Source: Solobacterium sp. UBA3691
GTDB taxonomy: Bacteria; Bacillota_I; Bacilli_A; Erysipelotrichales; Erysipelotrichaceae
Direction: 5' to 3'
Length of the DNA stretch: 14,182 nucleotides
NCBI GenBank assembly: GCA_002372175.1
Contig: DFIS01000045.1
Span: forward strand, 1-14,182
Shown: positions 6,006-12,434 of the stretch, piece after piece
How positions within the stretch are numbered: position 1 is the stretch's first letter
Layout: each line of letters begins with the position of its first letter
Translations under genes and position numbers: made by a program
Notes under the pieces: generated by a model
Databases searched by the model: none
What the model was told of the DNA's origin: nothing
Seen by the model: only the letters and a program-made list of their open reading frames with translations

Positions 6006-8312
6006 TTACGCCTTTCTGCGATTTCTGTTGAAGTTGATCAGGCATCCGGCCATGACGATCTTTCTCTCTTCTTCTGTCATCGGTTTGACATAGAGGTGGA
6101 TCTCTTCAGCCTTGCCGTCCTTGATCACATATGCAGGGATATCATCCAGTGTGTTCTCTTCGAGAGCCTTGCGGATATTCGGTACATAGATGTAATCATC
6201 TACCTCGAAGTTATCCGGCTGTCCCTTCAGATGGAACGGTACCATACCCCAGTTCATGACATTGGAGCGATAACGCTTTGTCGCATAGTCCTGCGTGATG
6301 TTGGCCAGACCGCCGATCACACGCTGTACGGAAGCTGCCTGCTCACGTGCAGAGCCGTCACCGGGCTTGTTTGCGTAGATCACAGAACCGATCTCTGTCT
6401 CCTGTGCCTTGACTGCTTCATTGCCGGGGATCGTGTTGATCACCTTGAAGACATCGTTCAGTTCAGGTGCCTTCGCTGTGATATCCTCACCGTTGCCTCT
6501 GGCAATCTCCAGAGCATCGACGACCTTGGTCTTGCCGACATACTGAGGATCCCTTCTGGAAAGTGCGAACTCAGCCAGTCCGAGAGGGTTGGAGCGGTAA
6601 GAAGAAGTCTCACCGGAAGGGATCAGTTCATCAGTTGTCGTAACTTCATCAAGGATCTTTGAGCAGACCTTGAGCAGGATATTCTCACCAAGAGGATGTC
6701 TCTCCGGCCAGTCCTTGATATTCGGTCCGTAGAACAGAGGAGTGTCAAGGTCAGCCTTGCCGAAGCCCTGGTATACACGGGCATCGTACGGAGCTCTGTC
6801 GAAGTGGTATTCAGGTACATTGCCGAAGCACTCACCGTACTCTTCAGCACTGGTCAGGAGACCGCCGTTGAGCGCTGTTGCCGCAATACTTCTGGAGTCC
6901 ATCAGAGCGACGGCACTCATCTGACCGTTGCCGGGTTTCGCACCTTCACGGTTCGGGAAGTTTCTGGTGTTGTGACGGATCGAGAAGCCGTTGTGGTTAG
7001 GTGTATCACCGGCACCGAAGCAAGGTCCGCAGAAGGCTGTCTTAATGACAGCACCGCTGGCCATCAGGTCTGCCAGGATACCCTTGCGGCTGAGATCCAT
7101 GTATACAGGCATCGAAGACGGATAGATGCTCAATGTGAACTCACCTGCACCGATCTGTTTGCCCTTCAGGAGGTTGTTGGCCTCGACAACGTTGGTGTAG
7201 TTACCGCCTGCACAGCCGCCGATAATACCCTGCTGAACCTGGAACTTGCCGTTCTTGACTTTGTCAAGCAGTGTGTAGGGAGCTCTGCCCTGGCTTACAC
7301 CTTCAGCTGCCTTCTCGGTATCTCTCAGAATATCTTCGAGGTTGGCATAGAAGTCATCGATCGTGAAGGCGTTGGACGGATGGAACGGCATCGCGATCAT
7401 CGGCTTGATCGTGCTCAGGTCGATATATACACAGCCGTCATAGTATGCGACATCGGCGGGATCCAGCTTTCTGTACTGGTCTCCTCTGCCGTGTTCCTGC
7501 AGGAACTTCTCTGTCTCTTCATCTGTTCTCCAGATCGAGGAAAGACATGTTGTCTCAGTTGTCATGACATCGACACCGTTGCGGTAGTCTGTGGACATGG
7601 ATGCCACACCGGGGCCGACGAATTCCATGACTTTATTCTTTACATAACCGTTCTTGTATACAGCACCGCAGATCGCAATAGCGATATCCTGAGGACCTAC
7701 CCAGGGAGCCGGTTTGCCTGTCAGATAGATACAGATGACTTCCGGATACGGGTTATCCCATGTATCACCGAGGATCTGTTTGTCCAACTCACCGCCGCCT
7801 TCGCCGACAGCCATCGTACCAAGAGCACCGTAACGAGTATGGGAGTCAGAGCCGAGGATCATCTTGCCGCAGCCTGCGCTCATCTCACGCATATACTGGT
7901 GGATAACTGCCACATGCGGAGGTACGAAGATACCGCCGTACTTCTTGGCTGCAGAGAGACCGAACATATGGTCATCCTCGTTGATCGTACCGCCTACTGC
8001 GTTCAGGGAATTATGGCAGCAGGTCAGTGTATAAGGGATCGGGAATTTGTCCATACCGGAAGCTCTTGCGGTCTGAATGATACCGACATAGGTAATATCA
8101 TGAGAAGTCAGTTCATCGAACTTGATCTTCAGCTGATCCATGTTGTCATTCTGATTATGTGCTTTAAGAATACCGTAGGCAATCGTACCTTTTTTGGCTT
8201 CTGCCTTTTCGGCTTTCTTACCGGTCAGCTGTTCGACTCTGCCTGCTTCACCGGCAGGAACGATCTCTGTACCGTTAACGAGGTAAATGCCTTCATCATA
8301 AAGTTTGATCAT
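6006..8312 (-). CDS. Aconitase-family hydratase (Fe-S dehydratase)
   Basis: A complete 768-residue member of the aconitase superfamily, the [4Fe-4S] enzymes that isomerise hydroxy-acids such as citrate/isocitrate by dehydration and rehydration. Cluster ligands are evident: Cys367 in IIGGCAGGNYTN (equivalent to the GSCTN cysteine) and Cys428/Cys431 in FCGPC. GSDSHT (154-159) and RNFPNREG (450-457) are conserved active-site segments. The C-terminal swivel domain is present, with GDGSAREQA corresponding to the substrate-binding SRE arginine loop. The first ~40 residues include a Lys/Ala/Glu-rich stretch before the usual start of the fold. The substrate is not certain: such stand-alone genes are often annotated only as hydratase, so I give no symbol. 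Start: ATG at 8310-8312 follows AAGGAGG by 6 bases. It is monocistronic, with operator-like repeats at the promoter, downstream of a LysR gene that is its probable regulator. Confidence 0.9.
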   Translation of the reverse strand: MIKLYDEGIYLVNGTEIVPAGEAGRVEQLTGKKAEKAEAKKGTIAYGILKAHNQNDNMDQLKIKFDELTSHDITYVGIIQTARASGMDKFPIPYTLTCCHNSLNAVGGTINEDDHMFGLSAAKKYGGIFVPPHVAVIHQYMREMSAGCGKMILGSDSHTRYGALGTMAVGEGGGELDKQILGDTWDNPYPEVICIYLTGKPAPWVGPQDIAIAICGAVYKNGYVKNKVMEFVGPGVASMSTDYRNGVDVMTTETTCLSSIWRTDEETEKFLQEHGRGDQYRKLDPADVAYYDGCVYIDLSTIKPMIAMPFHPSNAFTIDDFYANLEDILRDTEKAAEGVSQGRAPYTLLDKVKNGKFQVQQGIIGGCAGGNYTNVVEANNLLKGKQIGAGEFTLSIYPSSMPVYMDLSRKGILADLMASGAVIKTAFCGPCFGAGDTPNHNGFSIRHNTRNFPNREGAKPGNGQMSAVALMDSRSIAATALNGGLLTSAEEYGECFGNVPEYHFDRAPYDARVYQGFGKADLDTPLFYGPNIKDWPERHPLGENILLKVCSKILDEVTTTDELIPSGETSSYRSNPLGLAEFALSRRDPQYVGKTKVVDALEIARGNGEDITAKAPELNDVFKVINTIPGNEAVKAQETEIGSVIYANKPGDGSAREQAASVQRVIGGLANITQDYATKRYRSNVMNWGMVPFHLKGQPDNFEVDDYIYVPNIRKALEENTLDDIPAYVIKDGKAEEIHLYVKPMTEEERKIVMAGCLINFNRNRRKA

Positions 8313-8348
8313 GTTTATCCTCCTTGTCTGAGTTGTTTTCCTGATTAC

Positions 8349-8377
8349 ACTTTACAGCGCTTACATTCGTGTGTAAA
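8349..8377 (-). promoter_or_regulatory. Probable promoter of the aconitase-family gene
   Basis: Minus strand: TTTACA (plus 8372-8377), a 17-base spacer, then TAAAGT (8349-8354). The -35 lies within the inverted repeat GTGTA-AAA-TACAC (8371-8383), so a bound regulator would affect initiation. An alternative upstream promoter is TTGTTT (8419-8424), 16 bases, TATAAC (8397-8402); I cannot tell which is used. Confidence 0.5.
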
Positions 8378-8414
8378 ATACACGGTTTCTATTCGTGTTA
8401 TAGACTATATCTAT
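8365..8414. promoter_or_regulatory. Operator-like repeats, candidate LysR binding region
   Basis: Three elements lie together: the inverted repeat GTGTA-AAA-TACAC (8371-8383), the interrupted palindrome ATAGA-CTATA-TCTAT (8400-8414), and the direct repeat ATTCGTGT at 8365-8372 and 8391-8398, start to start 26 bases apart. LysR-type regulators bind short interrupted palindromes with T and A about 11 bases apart, often at two sites near the promoter. The placement over both candidate hydratase promoters fits this. The link to the adjacent LysR protein is inferred. Confidence 0.5.
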
Positions 8415-8460
8415 GATTAAACAATTCTGCTATAGTTATATTCTCTTGCATATACTACTG

Positions 8461-8483
8461 AAAAACGGTCCTTTCAGACCGTT
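8461..8483 (-). terminator. Terminator of the lipoprotein-LysR operon
   Basis: Minus-strand arms AACGGTC (plus 8477-8483) and GACCGTT (8464-8470) form a perfect 7-bp stem with a 6-base loop and a T-run (plus A at 8461-8465). It overlaps the LysR stop codon and separates this operon from the hydratase gene. Confidence 0.8.
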
Positions 8484-9408
8484 ATTTCTTACCGAATGTT
8501 TCCTTCAGCAGATCGATGAAGTATCTCTGCGAGCGGGGCAGATATGCGCCATTGCGGTAGACTGCCAGTACGTTCCAGTCTACATCCGAACCTGTATACC
8601 GGTAGCACTGGTTCTCCCGCAGACCGCCCTGGGGGATGATCGCACGCTCCGAGACGATCGTAGCGCCAAGTCCCACGTTGGCCAGCTGCACAGCCGTAAT
8701 GCCCGATGTCACGACGACGACCTCTGCCGGGTCTATGCCTGCCTCATGGAGGATCCTTTCCGCATACTTGCGGATATACTGGCCATCTCCCATCAGGATA
8801 AAAGGTACACCCTTCATCTTCGAGAGATCGACCATCGGCAGCTGCTCACTGTTACCCGGTTCCAGGATCATCTCCTTTGTGATCAGCGATCTGTCCGCAA
8901 CCAGATAGAGTTTCTCCTTGTAGATCAGTTCTGTCGTCAGTCCTGCCGGCAGATCGGATTCATTACCCGGTAAGATAGCCAGATCGATCCTGCCGTTTTC
9001 CAGATCATGCACGATGACGGAAGAACGCGCTTCCCGCAGACGCAGTGTTACCTTCGGAAAACTGTGCTTGAACTGTTCCAGTACCTTCGGTAACATGTAT
9101 CCTGCCCTTTCGGTCGGAATACCGAGGTTGATCTCTCCGGATTCTTCATTGCCGATATCATGCAGCTCCCTGAGCAGATCATCATTCATCTTCAGTATCT
9201 CACGGGCTGTCTCCACATAGCGTCTGCCGGCATAGGTCAGCGTGATCGGGGTCGTCTTTCGGTCAAACAGCTTGACACCGGTCTCTTCCTCCACCTTTGA
9301 GATTACATAACTCAGGGAAGGCTGAGCGATATACAGCTTTCTGGCAGCGGCTGTGATACTTCCGCACTCGGCAGCGGTAACGATATATTTCAGTTCACGG
9401 AAATCCAT
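8482..9408 (-). CDS. LysR-family transcriptional regulator
   Basis: A 308-residue LysR-type regulator of normal length. Residues 1-60 are the winged helix-turn-helix (SITAAARKLYIAQPSLSYV is the recognition region), followed by a linker helix to about 88. Residues 90-300 are the two-lobed effector-binding domain (GEINLGIPTERAGYMLP opens lobe 1; DLAILPG and LYLVADRSL are typical strands). Such proteins act as dimers or tetramers and activate or repress a nearby gene in response to a small molecule. The hydratase immediately downstream, with inverted repeats at its promoter, is the likely target, and its substrate or product a likely effector; both points are inferred. Start: ATG at 9406-9408 follows AGGAG (plus 9414-9418) by 5 bases. 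That ribosome site lies inside the last codons of the preceding lipoprotein gene, whose stop is 2 bases before this ATG, so translational coupling is probable. Confidence 0.93.
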   Translation of the reverse strand: MDFRELKYIVTAAECGSITAAARKLYIAQPSLSYVISKVEEETGVKLFDRKTTPITLTYAGRRYVETAREILKMNDDLLRELHDIGNEESGEINLGIPTERAGYMLPKVLEQFKHSFPKVTLRLREARSSVIVHDLENGRIDLAILPGNESDLPAGLTTELIYKEKLYLVADRSLITKEMILEPGNSEQLPMVDLSKMKGVPFILMGDGQYIRKYAERILHEAGIDPAEVVVVTSGITAVQLANVGLGATIVSERAIIPQGGLRENQCYRYTGSDVDWNVLAVYRNGAYLPRSQRYFIDLLKETFGKK

Positions 9409-9410
9409 GT

Positions 9411-9935
9411 TTACTCCTGTTCTACAAATACGGCATCCTTCAGTGTCACAAAGTTCGCCGGTCCTTCACTGTACATGACAAATTTACCGACAACGGTGAT
9501 GATCTCTCCCTCCTGCGGATACTTTCCCTCTTTTAGAAGAAACTCGATCCCCTGGGCACAGCAGGCTGTCGCATCCGGGATCAGGCAGTTGTGGTATGTC
9601 TTCTTTGTCTTACTGTCATAGAAAGGGGTATAGATCCCTTCCATCCTGACGATCTTACCGAGATAGTTCTGCGGTGTATACATCATATCCGATACCTGTG
9701 AATAGATCATCGTCTGTGATAACCCGACCAGATCTACTTCGATCGTCCTGTCATCCTTCACGGTCTTCACGGTATGCAGCGTGGGATCCCCGGTATATAC
9801 AGGAGAGGCTGTACTCTGGTTCAGTACATCCTTCACTGTCTGCGTACCGCCTGAAGGCCGTGCCGTAGCCGTTTCTTTCTTCGTACATCCGGACACCGTG
9901 AGTATACACAGAATAAGCAGTATGACTTTCTTCAT
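9411..9935 (-). CDS. Lipoprotein with OB-fold-like domain
   Basis: A 174-residue lipoprotein. It opens with MKK and a hydrophobic segment ending in the lipobox L-T-V-S-G-C, so Cys17 should be lipidated and the protein held on the outer face of the membrane. A Thr/Ser/Pro-rich linker runs to about residue 50. A beta-rich domain follows (about 60-172), containing P-Q-N-Y-L-G-K-I-V-R-M-E-G and an A-C-C-A-Q-G segment. These resemble the C-terminal OB-like region of DUF1980/YcgQ-type proteins, where a similar double cysteine occurs; this is a recalled resemblance, not a search result. Function is unknown. There is no Shine-Dalgarno before the ATG, while a -10-like hexamer ends 6 bases upstream, suggesting a leaderless mRNA. 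It is the first gene of an operon with LysR (2-base gap). Confidence 0.82.
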   Translation of the reverse strand: MKKVILLILCILTVSGCTKKETATARPSGGTQTVKDVLNQSTASPVYTGDPTLHTVKTVKDDRTIEVDLVGLSQTMIYSQVSDMMYTPQNYLGKIVRMEGIYTPFYDSKTKKTYHNCLIPDATACCAQGIEFLLKEGKYPQEGEIITVVGKFVMYSEGPANFVTLKDAVFVEQE

Positions 9936-9941
9936 ATCTGT

Positions 9942-9950
9942 ATTCTAACA
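9942..9950 (-). promoter_or_regulatory. Extended -10 promoter of the lipoprotein-LysR operon
   Basis: The minus strand reads TGTTAGAAT: TAGAAT (plus 9942-9947) with the extended TG (9949-9950). No clear -35 is seen. The hexamer ends 6 bases before the ATG at 9935, so transcription should start at or next to the A of the start codon. Confidence 0.45.
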
Positions 9951-9993
9951 TGTATGGTTTGTAAAGATATCTTTCGGTTCTCTATTCTTCCGC

Positions 9994-9999
9994 TATAAT
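9994..9999 (+). promoter_or_regulatory. -10 element of the SGNH/acyltransferase operon
   Basis: A perfect TATAAT ends 7 bases before the ATG at 10007. The -35 region is poor (CTTTCG at 9971-9976 with 17-base spacing). With the divergent lipoprotein promoter it occupies a 71-base intergenic region. The predicted transcription start falls on the start codon. Confidence 0.5.
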
Positions 10000-10006
10000 A
10001 GTACTG

Positions 10007-10774
10007 ATGAAAAGAAGAGGAATTCCAGCTGTTCTGTACTATCTGTTAACGGCTGTCATGTGTATTACATTCTGTACCGGTGTCTACAGTTTTTTTACGG
10101 TTCCGGCGCAGGCAAAAGAGGAAGCCGAAGAGATCGAGAGGATGCTCAGACAGCGGCAGGAAGAAGCTGAGGAACGCCGAAGGATAGCCATGGAGGAAGC
10201 CCGCAAACGCCGGGAAGAGGAACAGCGTCTGGCCGAGGAGGCTGCCCGCTATCCGCTGAAACAGCGCTACAGTGATGCCTCCGAGATGTATATCGTCGGG
10301 ATCGGCGATTCGGTCATGCTGTCAGCTCTGCCGCAGCTGTATAACACCTTCCCGAATGGGTATTTTGATGCTGTATTCGGAAGGACGATCTACGAAGGAA
10401 AAGTCGTTACCCAGCAGCTTGCCGCCCAGGATGCTCTGGGGGATGCGGTGATCTTCTCCCTCGGTGCCAACTCGTATATCGAAGAGAGCGATGTCGAGGA
10501 GCTGATCGGCATGTGCGGAGACAGACCGACATTCTGGATGTCTACCTACGGTGTATCCAATGACTCTACACAGAAGATGCAGAATGTGGTTGCCAGACAC
10601 GAGAATGCGTTCATGATCGACTGGGGTTCCTATGCCTATCCGCATGCGTCGCAATGGATACTGGCAGATGGTCTGCATCCCAACGCTGTGGGCTCGGAAG
10701 CCTATGCCGGGCTGATCAGAGAAGTGATCAATGAGCAGGCTTTGAACAAGAAGCCTGAGGAGAAAGAAGAATGA
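10007..10774 (+). CDS. Membrane-anchored SGNH-family hydrolase/transferase domain protein
   Basis: A 255-residue protein in three parts: a single N-terminal membrane segment (about 7-31), a highly charged Glu/Arg coiled coil (about 36-80), and an extracellular SGNH domain (about 90-245). Catalytic blocks are clear: GIGDSVM with Ser102 (block I), SLGANS with Asn155 (block III), and DGLHPN with Asp221 and His224 (block V). The domain is like the C-terminal half of OatA-type cell-wall O-acetyltransferases, which receives an acetyl group from the membrane half and transfers it to sugar. The acyltransferase-3 gene overlaps its stop by 4 bases, so the pair very likely forms one system. The start is fixed by the membrane segment; there is no Shine-Dalgarno before ATG. 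The acceptor (peptidoglycan, teichoic acid or capsule) cannot be told from sequence. Confidence 0.88.
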   Translation: MKRRGIPAVLYYLLTAVMCITFCTGVYSFFTVPAQAKEEAEEIERMLRQRQEEAEERRRIAMEEARKRREEEQRLAEEAARYPLKQRYSDASEMYIVGIGDSVMLSALPQLYNTFPNGYFDAVFGRTIYEGKVVTQQLAAQDALGDAVIFSLGANSYIEESDVEELIGMCGDRPTFWMSTYGVSNDSTQKMQNVVARHENAFMIDWGSYAYPHASQWILADGLHPNAVGSEAYAGLIREVINEQALNKKPEEKEE

Positions 10775-11820
10775 CACACCGGCGCAGTGCGATCAGCGGT
10801 CTTGACGGACTGCGTACACTGGCTCTGCTCGGTGTACTGATCTACCATGCCTTCCCGCGGGCACTGCCGGGCGGGTATTTCGGCGTTGTGCTGTTCTTTG
10901 TGATCAGCGGTTTCCTGACAGCCCTGTCCTCCGTACGCCGTGACAGAGTCCCGTTATTCTCCTACTGGGGCAGACGTCTTGTGCGTATCTATCCCTCGCT
11001 TGTGATCATGCTGTTTGTGACCGTGGAAGTTCTGGCGCTGGCCGATAAGTTCAAGCTGATGTCAGCTCACGAAGAGATCACAAGCATCCTGCTTGCCTAT
11101 AATAACTACTGGCAGATCTCCAAACAGGCAGATTACTTCGCTAATCTGGCCAACACCTCTGCCTTTACCCACCTGTGGTATATCGCCATCCTGGTACAGT
11201 TTGAAGTGGTATGGCCTATCCTCTATGCGTTATACAGACAGAGACGCAGTCTGCGTATCTTCGGTATTCTGACAGTTGTCAGTCTGCTGATCATGCCTGT
11301 ACGTGCCCTGCTGCAGGCACCGCAGAACGTGCTGTATTACGGTACCGAGTGCCGTGTCCATGCCCTGCTTCTGGGCGCTCTTGCCGGTCTCTGGTATGGC
11401 GAAAGGGAACGCAGAGGCAGACGCTTCCGGATCCGTCCGGTGATCTTGCTTGTGTTTACCATCCTGTTTGCGGCTGTCACTGTCTTCCTGTATATGAAGG
11501 TGCCCGGTACCGAAGCCGGTGTATATCGGTACGGTCTTGTTCTCTATGCTTTGTTTTGTACACTGATGGTCATCGTCTGTGCAGGCAGCAGAAAAGTCAC
11601 CGGTACCCTGCTGGATCTTGCGCCGTGCCGTTTCCTCAGCAAGTACAGCTATGAGATCTACCTGTGGCAGTATCCGGTATTCTTCGTCGGTACGATCCTG
11701 AAGATGACTTCTCCCTGGGCTGTATGTGCAGAGATCATCATCGTTCTGATCCTGAGCATATGGACCAACACATTTACAAACTACGGTATCCTGCCGAAAA
11801 GAAAAACGTCTGCCGGATAA
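10771..11820 (+). CDS. Acyltransferase-3 family membrane protein (OatA-like membrane half)
   Basis: A 349-residue polytopic membrane protein of the acyltransferase-3 family. The N-terminus has the family signature: GLDGLRTLALLGVLIYHAF with the essential histidine at 26, then GGYFGVVLFFVISGFL. RRLVRIYPSLV matches the R-x-x-P region. About ten hydrophobic segments follow to the end. Family members move an acyl group, usually acetyl, from cytoplasmic CoA across the membrane to a sugar. Unlike OatA, this protein ends without an SGNH domain; that domain is supplied by the gene directly upstream. Start: ATG overlaps the upstream TGA (ATGA), with GAGGAG about 8 bases before it inside the upstream gene, so translation is probably coupled. 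Confidence 0.92.
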   Translation: MTHRRSAISGLDGLRTLALLGVLIYHAFPRALPGGYFGVVLFFVISGFLTALSSVRRDRVPLFSYWGRRLVRIYPSLVIMLFVTVEVLALADKFKLMSAHEEITSILLAYNNYWQISKQADYFANLANTSAFTHLWYIAILVQFEVVWPILYALYRQRRSLRIFGILTVVSLLIMPVRALLQAPQNVLYYGTECRVHALLLGALAGLWYGERERRGRRFRIRPVILLVFTILFAAVTVFLYMKVPGTEAGVYRYGLVLYALFCTLMVIVCAGSRKVTGTLLDLAPCRFLSKYSYEIYLWQYPVFFVGTILKMTSPWAVCAEIIIVLILSIWTNTFTNYGILPKRKTSAG

Positions 11821-11844
11821 ACAGACGTCCTGTATGATTTGTTC

Positions 11845-11871
11845 AATGATCCTGCGGGATCATTTCTTTTT
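11845..11871 (+). terminator. Terminator of the SGNH/acyltransferase operon
   Basis: Perfect 8-bp arms AATGATCC (11845-11852) and GGATCATT (11857-11864) with a 4-base loop, followed by TCTTTTT. It overlaps the stop codon of the facing small gene, and may also act in that direction although no T-run follows there. Confidence 0.8.
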
Positions 11872-12024
11872 GTCTTCTTCCTGTTCTTTTCTCTTTTTTT
11901 CCTCTTCTTCCCGGTTGATCTCATCGATCCGATCCAGAAGACTCTCAAGGACCGCACTGGCTGCGATCAGTGATGCCGAGATCAGAATGCTCATACCCAG
12001 GCCAAACCCGAATCTTCTTCTCAT
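11860..12024 (-). CDS. Small membrane peptide (54 residues) at the end of the polymerase-YolD operon
   Basis: An uncalled 54-residue ORF. A basic start (MRRR) leads into a glycine-rich hydrophobic segment (about 5-26: FGFGLGMSILISASLIAAS), then a very charged Glu/Lys/Arg helix (about 34-54) ending DKKK. It is likely a single-pass membrane protein with a cytoplasmic charged tail, though the orientation is not certain. Coding is well supported: GGAGG (plus 12032-12036) sits 7 bases before ATG, and the ATG overlaps the stop of the YolD-like gene by 4 bases, just as that gene overlaps the polymerase. I do not recognise the family. Its position suggests expression with the translesion polymerase, but any role there is speculation. 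Confidence 0.75.
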   Translation of the reverse strand: MRRRFGFGLGMSILISASLIAASAVLESLLDRIDEINREEEEKKRKEQEEDKKK

Positions 12025-12434
12025 TCTTCATCCTCCTCTGTCTGTATATCCAGTATATCATCCATTGGTATCATTTCCTTATCTGCTGTAATGATCCTTC
12101 TCTGCAGAAGATCGATCTTCTTTATCTGTACATGTTCGGTAATATATCTGCCGCCCTCCTTGCGTTCATCCTCCACGAAGTAGGTGATCACTGCCTGCGG
12201 CTGATCCTCCAGATGCCTCTGGATATACTGCATGATGTCGTTCAGTCTTTCCTTACTGTTCTCTTCCAGTTCGATCCGGCTGTCCGTCAGTCTCGCGGTT
12301 TCCCGGATCTGATCATCATAGCCGGTCAGAGCCGCAAACGGCGCAAACTGGGCAGCTCTGTCTTCTCTTGGCATATGCGGGTGTACCTTGGACTGATGAT
12401 GCGGAAGATACAGGATATCATCATACTTGCTCAT
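12021..12434 (-). CDS. YolD-like protein
   Basis: A 137-residue YolD-like domain protein. The signature is near the N-terminus: MPREDRAAQFAPFAALTGYD (about 21-40), followed by a helix and a beta-rich C-terminal half with an acidic tail. Genes of this family lie beside Y-family polymerases in Firmicutes and their plasmids and phages, and have been proposed as functional counterparts of UmuD; the biochemical role is not established. The ATG overlaps the polymerase stop by 4 bases (ATGA), with GGAGG 9 bases upstream. It is the middle gene of the three-gene leftward operon. Confidence 0.9.
   Translation of the reverse strand: MSKYDDILYLPHHQSKVHPHMPREDRAAQFAPFAALTGYDDQIRETARLTDSRIELEENSKERLNDIMQYIQRHLEDQPQAVITYFVEDERKEGGRYITEHVQIKKIDLLQRRIITADKEMIPMDDILDIQTEEDEE

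Noticed and set aside
6696..8420. Long plus-strand open frame (574 codons) opposite the hydratase gene
   Set aside because: It is antisense to a clear aconitase with all cluster cysteines. Its translation is rich in Cys, His and Arg with no domain pattern, and it has no ribosome binding site; it is a codon-bias shadow.
11806..11828. Hairpin ACGTCTG/CAGACGT at the end of the acyltransferase gene as a terminator
   Set aside because: It has no T-run afterwards; the hairpin at 11845-11871 is a much better terminator.
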